9,121 bases of DNA from Hydrogenophaga sp. (GTDB lineage: Bacteria > Pseudomonadota > Gammaproteobacteria > Burkholderiales > Burkholderiaceae_C), in contig JAGXRS010000359.1 in the NCBI GenBank assembly GCA_018335615.1, positions 1 through 9,121 on the forward strand, in the 5' to 3' direction. Both the position numbers and the translations under genes were made by a program. The notes under the pieces were generated by a model. The model worked only from the letters and a program-made list of their open reading frames with translations, did no database searches and was not told the DNA's origin. Below, piece after piece: positions 6,411 through 9,121 of the stretch. Positions within the stretch are counted from its first letter, which is position 1, and every line of letters begins with the position of its first letter.

Positions 6411-7592
6411 TTAGCTGCGGGTCAGCACCAGGTTGTCTCGGTGGATCATCTCGGGCTCCGCGGCATAACCCAGCAAGCGCTCAAAATCGGATGATGATTT
6501 GCGGCACAGCAGGCGGGCTTCCGAACTGGCGTAGTTCGCCAGGCCTCGGGCCACTTCCCGCCCCTGGCTGTCACAAACAGCAATCACGTCGCCACGGGAA
6601 AAATCGCCATCCACCGAGGTCATGCCGATGGGCAGGAGGCTCTTGCCTTCGCCCACGATCTTGACCACCGCCCCGTCGTCCACTCGCACCGATCCGCGCA
6701 TCTGCAAATGATCGGCCATCCAGCGCTTGCGGGCCTGGTGTTTGGCCGTTTGCGCCAGCAGACAGGTGCCGATGGCTTCGCCTGCGCACAAGCGCAACAG
6801 GACCTGCGGCTCGCGGCCCCAGGCAATGATGGTGGAGGCACCCGAACCAGCCGCTCGCTTGGCCGCCAGGATCTTGGTGATCATGCCGCCACGACCGATG
6901 CTGGAGCCGACCCCCCCGGCCATCGCTTCCAGCACGGGATCGCCAGCACGCGCCACATGCACGAACTGGGCGGTCGGGTCACGCCGCGGGTCGGCCGTGT
7001 ACAGACCTTTTTGGTCCGTCAGGATCACCAGCACATCGGCTTCCACCAGGTTCGCCACCAGCGCGCCCAGCGTGTCGTTGTCACCGAACTTGATCTCGTC
7101 GTTGACGACCGTGTCGTTCTCGTTGATCACCGGTACAACCCCCAGTTGCAGCAAGGTCACCAGCGTTGAACGGGCATTGAGATAGCGCTCCCGGTCTGCC
7201 AGATCGGCGTGGGTGAGCAATACCTGCGCGCTGCCAACGCCACAGGCGCGCAGCTTGGTCTCGTACATCTGCACCAGCCCCATTTGCCCGACGGCGGCCG
7301 CGGCCTGCAACTCGTTGATCTCCTGGGGACGGACTGTCCAGCCAAGGCGTTTCATGCCCTCAGCCACCGCGCCGCTGCTGACCATGATCAACTCACGCCC
7401 CTGCTTCACGAGGGCGGCCAGCTGTTCGCTCCACTGGCCGATGGCCTCTTCGTCCAGTCCACGCCCTTCGTTGGTCACCAGACTGGAACCCACCTTCACG
7501 ACGATGCGGCGGGCGGTTTGGAGCACCGGCGCCGACGCAAGCTCCAGGACATTCATCGAGACTTCAGGCTGCATGGTGGAGACGCGCGCCAT
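6411..7592 (-). CDS. proB: Glutamate 5-kinase with C-terminal PUA domain
   Basis: ProB phosphorylates glutamate with ATP to glutamate 5-phosphate, the first and normally proline-inhibited step of proline synthesis in the cytoplasm. From the first ATG it is 393 residues. The amino-acid kinase domain shows VKVGSS (32-37), VSSGA (71-75), VINENDTV (155-162), FGDNDTL (169-175) and GGMITK (235-240). The PUA domain follows from about residue 295 and ends near 380. The start is uncertain. In-frame ATGs occur at 7592, 7574 and 7556; none has a strong ribosome site, and the family core begins just after the third, which would give 381 residues, closer to E. coli ProB (367). It is 34 bp downstream of obgE on the same strand and probably co-transcribed. 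The partner gene proA is not in the window. Confidence 0.95.
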   Translation of the reverse strand: MARVSTMQPEVSMNVLELASAPVLQTARRIVVKVGSSLVTNEGRGLDEEAIGQWSEQLAALVKQGRELIMVSSGAVAEGMKRLGWTVRPQEINELQAAAAVGQMGLVQMYETKLRACGVGSAQVLLTHADLADRERYLNARSTLVTLLQLGVVPVINENDTVVNDEIKFGDNDTLGALVANLVEADVLVILTDQKGLYTADPRRDPTAQFVHVARAGDPVLEAMAGGVGSSIGRGGMITKILAAKRAAGSGASTIIAWGREPQVLLRLCAGEAIGTCLLAQTAKHQARKRWMADHLQMRGSVRVDDGAVVKIVGEGKSLLPIGMTSVDGDFSRGDVIAVCDSQGREVARGLANYASSEARLLCRKSSSDFERLLGYAAEPEMIHRDNLVLTRS

Positions 7593-7626
7593 TGCACGCT
7601 TGGATGAACAAAAAACTCGGAGGCGA

Positions 7627-8700
7627 TCAGCCCGCGTCGGGCGCGTTCACAAACCGCGGATCGATATCGACGGGCGCCTGTTGTGCCTGATGCACCTTGG
7701 CGATGTGCTCATACACCTTCTGCACCAGCATCTCGCAACCCTCACGCGTGAGCGCCGAGATCTCGAACACGGGGCCCTTGTATTTCAGGCGCTTCACAAA
7801 GTCTTTGACCAGCGCCTCGCGCTCCTCGGCCGGCACCATGTCCAGCTTGTTGAGCACCAGCCAGCGCGGCTTCTCGTGCAGCTTGGGATCGAACTTCTTG
7901 AGCTCGGCCACGATGGCCTTGGCCTGCGCCACGGGGTCGACACCATCGTCAAACGGGGCCACGTCCACAAGATGCAGCAGCAGGCGGGTGCGCTGCAGGT
8001 GGCGCAGGAACTGGTGGCCCAGACCCGCTCCCTCCGAGGCGCCTTCGATCAGTCCAGGCACGTCGGCCACGACGAAACTCTTTTCCGGCGCGACGCGCAC
8101 CACGCCCAGGTTGGGATGCAGCGTGGTGAAGGGGTAGTCCGCGATCTTGGGGCGGGCATTGGAAATGGCCGAGATCAGCGTGGACTTGCCTGCGTTGGGC
8201 ATACCGAGCAGACCCACATCGGCCAGCACTTTCAGCTCCAGCCTGAGCGTCTTGCGATCCCCTGGCCAGCCCATCGTCTTCTGGCGCGGTGCACGGTTGG
8301 TCGAGCTCTTGTAGTGCATGTTGCCAAAGCCGCCGTCACCGCCCTTGGCGATGATGATCTGCTCGCCGGGTTGCAGCAGCTCGTGCAGCACTTCGCCGGT
8401 TTCGGCATCCGCGATGATGGTGCCGACCGGCATCTTCAGCACGATGTCGTCACCCTTGACACCGAACATGTCAGAACCTTTCCCGTGCTCGCCGCGGTGT
8501 GCCTCGAAGCGGCGCGTGTAGCGGAAATCCACCAGCGTGTTCAGGCTCGCGTCGGCCACCGCGTAGATGTTGCCGCCCCGGCCGCCATCGCCGCCGTCGG
8601 GTCCGCCGAACTCCTTGTACTTCTCATGACGGAACGACGCGCAGCCGTTGCCGCCATCGCCCGCAGCGACATCGATCGTGGCTTCGTCCACAAATTTCAT
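7627..8700 (-). CDS. obgE: Obg-family GTPase ObgE (CgtA)
   Basis: ObgE is an essential GTPase that binds the 50S subunit and links ribosome assembly to the stringent response and growth control. The 357-residue protein has the glycine-rich Obg fold first (about 1-158), with repeated GGxGG-like stretches. The G domain follows: G1 GMPNAGKS (166-173), G2 TT at 192-193, G3 DVPGL (213-217), G4 NKLD (284-287) and G5 SAL (315-317). The tail after about residue 335 is short; the long acidic tail of E. coli ObgE (390 residues) is absent. The start at 8700 has GGAAAG (8712-8707) as a ribosome site 6 nt upstream. It lies between rpmA and proB, but a strong hairpin separates it from rpmA. Confidence 0.97.
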   Translation of the reverse strand: MKFVDEATIDVAAGDGGNGCASFRHEKYKEFGGPDGGDGGRGGNIYAVADASLNTLVDFRYTRRFEAHRGEHGKGSDMFGVKGDDIVLKMPVGTIIADAETGEVLHELLQPGEQIIIAKGGDGGFGNMHYKSSTNRAPRQKTMGWPGDRKTLRLELKVLADVGLLGMPNAGKSTLISAISNARPKIADYPFTTLHPNLGVVRVAPEKSFVVADVPGLIEGASEGAGLGHQFLRHLQRTRLLLHLVDVAPFDDGVDPVAQAKAIVAELKKFDPKLHEKPRWLVLNKLDMVPAEEREALVKDFVKRLKYKGPVFEISALTREGCEMLVQKVYEHIAKVHQAQQAPVDIDPRFVNAPDAG

Positions 8701-8762
8701 GACTGTCTTTCCAGCAACATCTCAAACAAGGGATGGAATGTCTGAACATCCCAAGACCAGCA

Positions 8763-8796
8763 ATACAAAAAGCCCGCGCGTGCGGGCCTTTTGTAT
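8763..8796. terminator. Strong symmetric terminator hairpin between rpmA and obgE
   Basis: Read on the minus strand, the arms at 8796-8782 and 8777-8763 form a 15-bp stem (one G-T wobble) around the 4-nt loop ACGC: a GC core GCCCGC/GCGGGC flanked by an A run on one side and T5 on the other. Because the arms carry A and T runs symmetrically, it can act as an intrinsic terminator on either strand; on the plus strand the wobble becomes an A-C mismatch. It begins 67 nt after the rpmA stop, so it probably ends much of the rpmA transcript before obgE. Confidence 0.8.
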
Positions 8797-8863
8797 GGAG
8801 GTCGTCACCAGCGCCACTGGATCGCCCGGCAGTTCAGGCCTGGCCACCCAATGGCACCCCACA

Positions 8864-9121
8864 TCACAAAGGCGTGATGCTGACGGTCTGGCGGTTCAGT
8901 TCGCCCTTGATGGCGAAGCTGACGCGGCCATCGACCGTGGCAAAAATCGTGTGGTCCTTGCCCAGGCCCACGTTCAGACCGGGGTGGAACTTGGTGCCGC
9001 GCTGGCGCACGATGATCGAGCCTGCGCTGACCACTTCGCCGCCGAACGCTTTCACGCCGAGCATCTTGGGCTTGGAATCGCGCCCGTTTCGCGTTGAGCC
9101 GCCGCCTTTTTTCTGTGCCAT
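8864..9121 (-). CDS. rpmA: 50S ribosomal protein L27
   Basis: L27 is a large-subunit protein whose flexible N-terminus reaches toward the peptidyl-transferase centre and helps position tRNA. The 85-residue protein is complete: the ATG complement is the last three bases of the window and the TGA is at 8864-8866. It begins MAQKKGGGSTRNGRDS, the usual glycine-rich basic N-terminus without the cleaved extension found in Firmicutes. It continues through GGEVVSAGSIIVRQRGTKFH, then PG, and GLGKDHTIFA. In most bacteria rplU (L21) lies directly upstream, which here would be just beyond the right edge. obgE follows after 163 bp that contain a terminator hairpin. Confidence 0.98.
   Translation of the reverse strand: MAQKKGGGSTRNGRDSKPKMLGVKAFGGEVVSAGSIIVRQRGTKFHPGLNVGLGKDHTIFATVDGRVSFAIKGELNRQTVSITPL

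Noticed and set aside
7213..8745. Long plus-strand open frame (510 codons) opposite proB and obgE
   Set aside because: It is antisense to two clearly recognised genes, crosses both, and its translation is rich in His, Arg and Gln with no family features, typical of a shadow frame in GC-rich DNA.
1..9121. CRISPR array, tRNA, rRNA, insertion sequence, phage or defence genes
   Set aside because: No regularly spaced repeats, no recognisable structural RNA, no transposase or integrase motifs, and no break in composition; every substantial frame with conserved motifs except the AAA+ gene is a familiar housekeeping gene.

Overview
The window looks like ordinary core chromosome of a high-GC betaproteobacterium, most likely Burkholderiales and probably Comamonadaceae (Hydrogenophaga/Acidovorax-like). 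The reasons are the prfA-prmC-grxD string, the rpmA-obgE-proB string, and proS next to a lytic transglycosylase gene and rppH. The genus is an inference from gene order and protein style. I see no rRNA, tRNA, insertion sequence, integrase, CRISPR array or other sign of transfer.

Layout. (1) Positions 1-1659, plus strand: the 3' end of prfA (release factor 1), then prmC (the methyltransferase that modifies the release-factor GGQ glutamine), then grxD (a CGFS monothiol glutaredoxin). They look like one transcript ending at a clear intrinsic terminator (about 1698-1723). (2) Positions 1859-2863, plus strand: an isolated AAA+ ATPase related to the Lon ATPase module but with no protease domain. 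It has a good extended -10 promoter and a strong Shine-Dalgarno. (3) Positions 2882-5337, minus strand: proS followed by a periplasmic lytic transglycosylase gene joined by an ATGA overlap. It converges on the AAA+ gene across an 18-bp gap that holds a perfect hairpin. (4) Positions 5338-5520: the divergent proS/rppH control region. (5) Positions 5521-6189, plus strand: rppH (nudH), RNA pyrophosphohydrolase. (6) Positions 6190-6410: a convergent gap with a probable terminator for proB and no convincing gene. (7) Positions 6411-9121, minus strand: rpmA (complete at the window edge), obgE and proB, with a strong symmetric hairpin between rpmA and obgE.

How the genes fit together. Most products serve translation and its support: peptide release (RF1 and PrmC), tRNA charging (ProS), the ribosome (L27), ribosome assembly or stress GTPase (ObgE), and mRNA 5'-end turnover (RppH). 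ProB supplies proline, the substrate of ProS, but the two genes are in separate transcription units. GrxD belongs to iron-sulfur handling and the transglycosylase to the cell wall. I did not find a convincing new system. The least explained gene is the stand-alone Lon-type AAA+ ATPase. Smaller points worth checking are the proS leader hairpins, the rpmA/obgE hairpin and the unassigned stretch downstream of proB.
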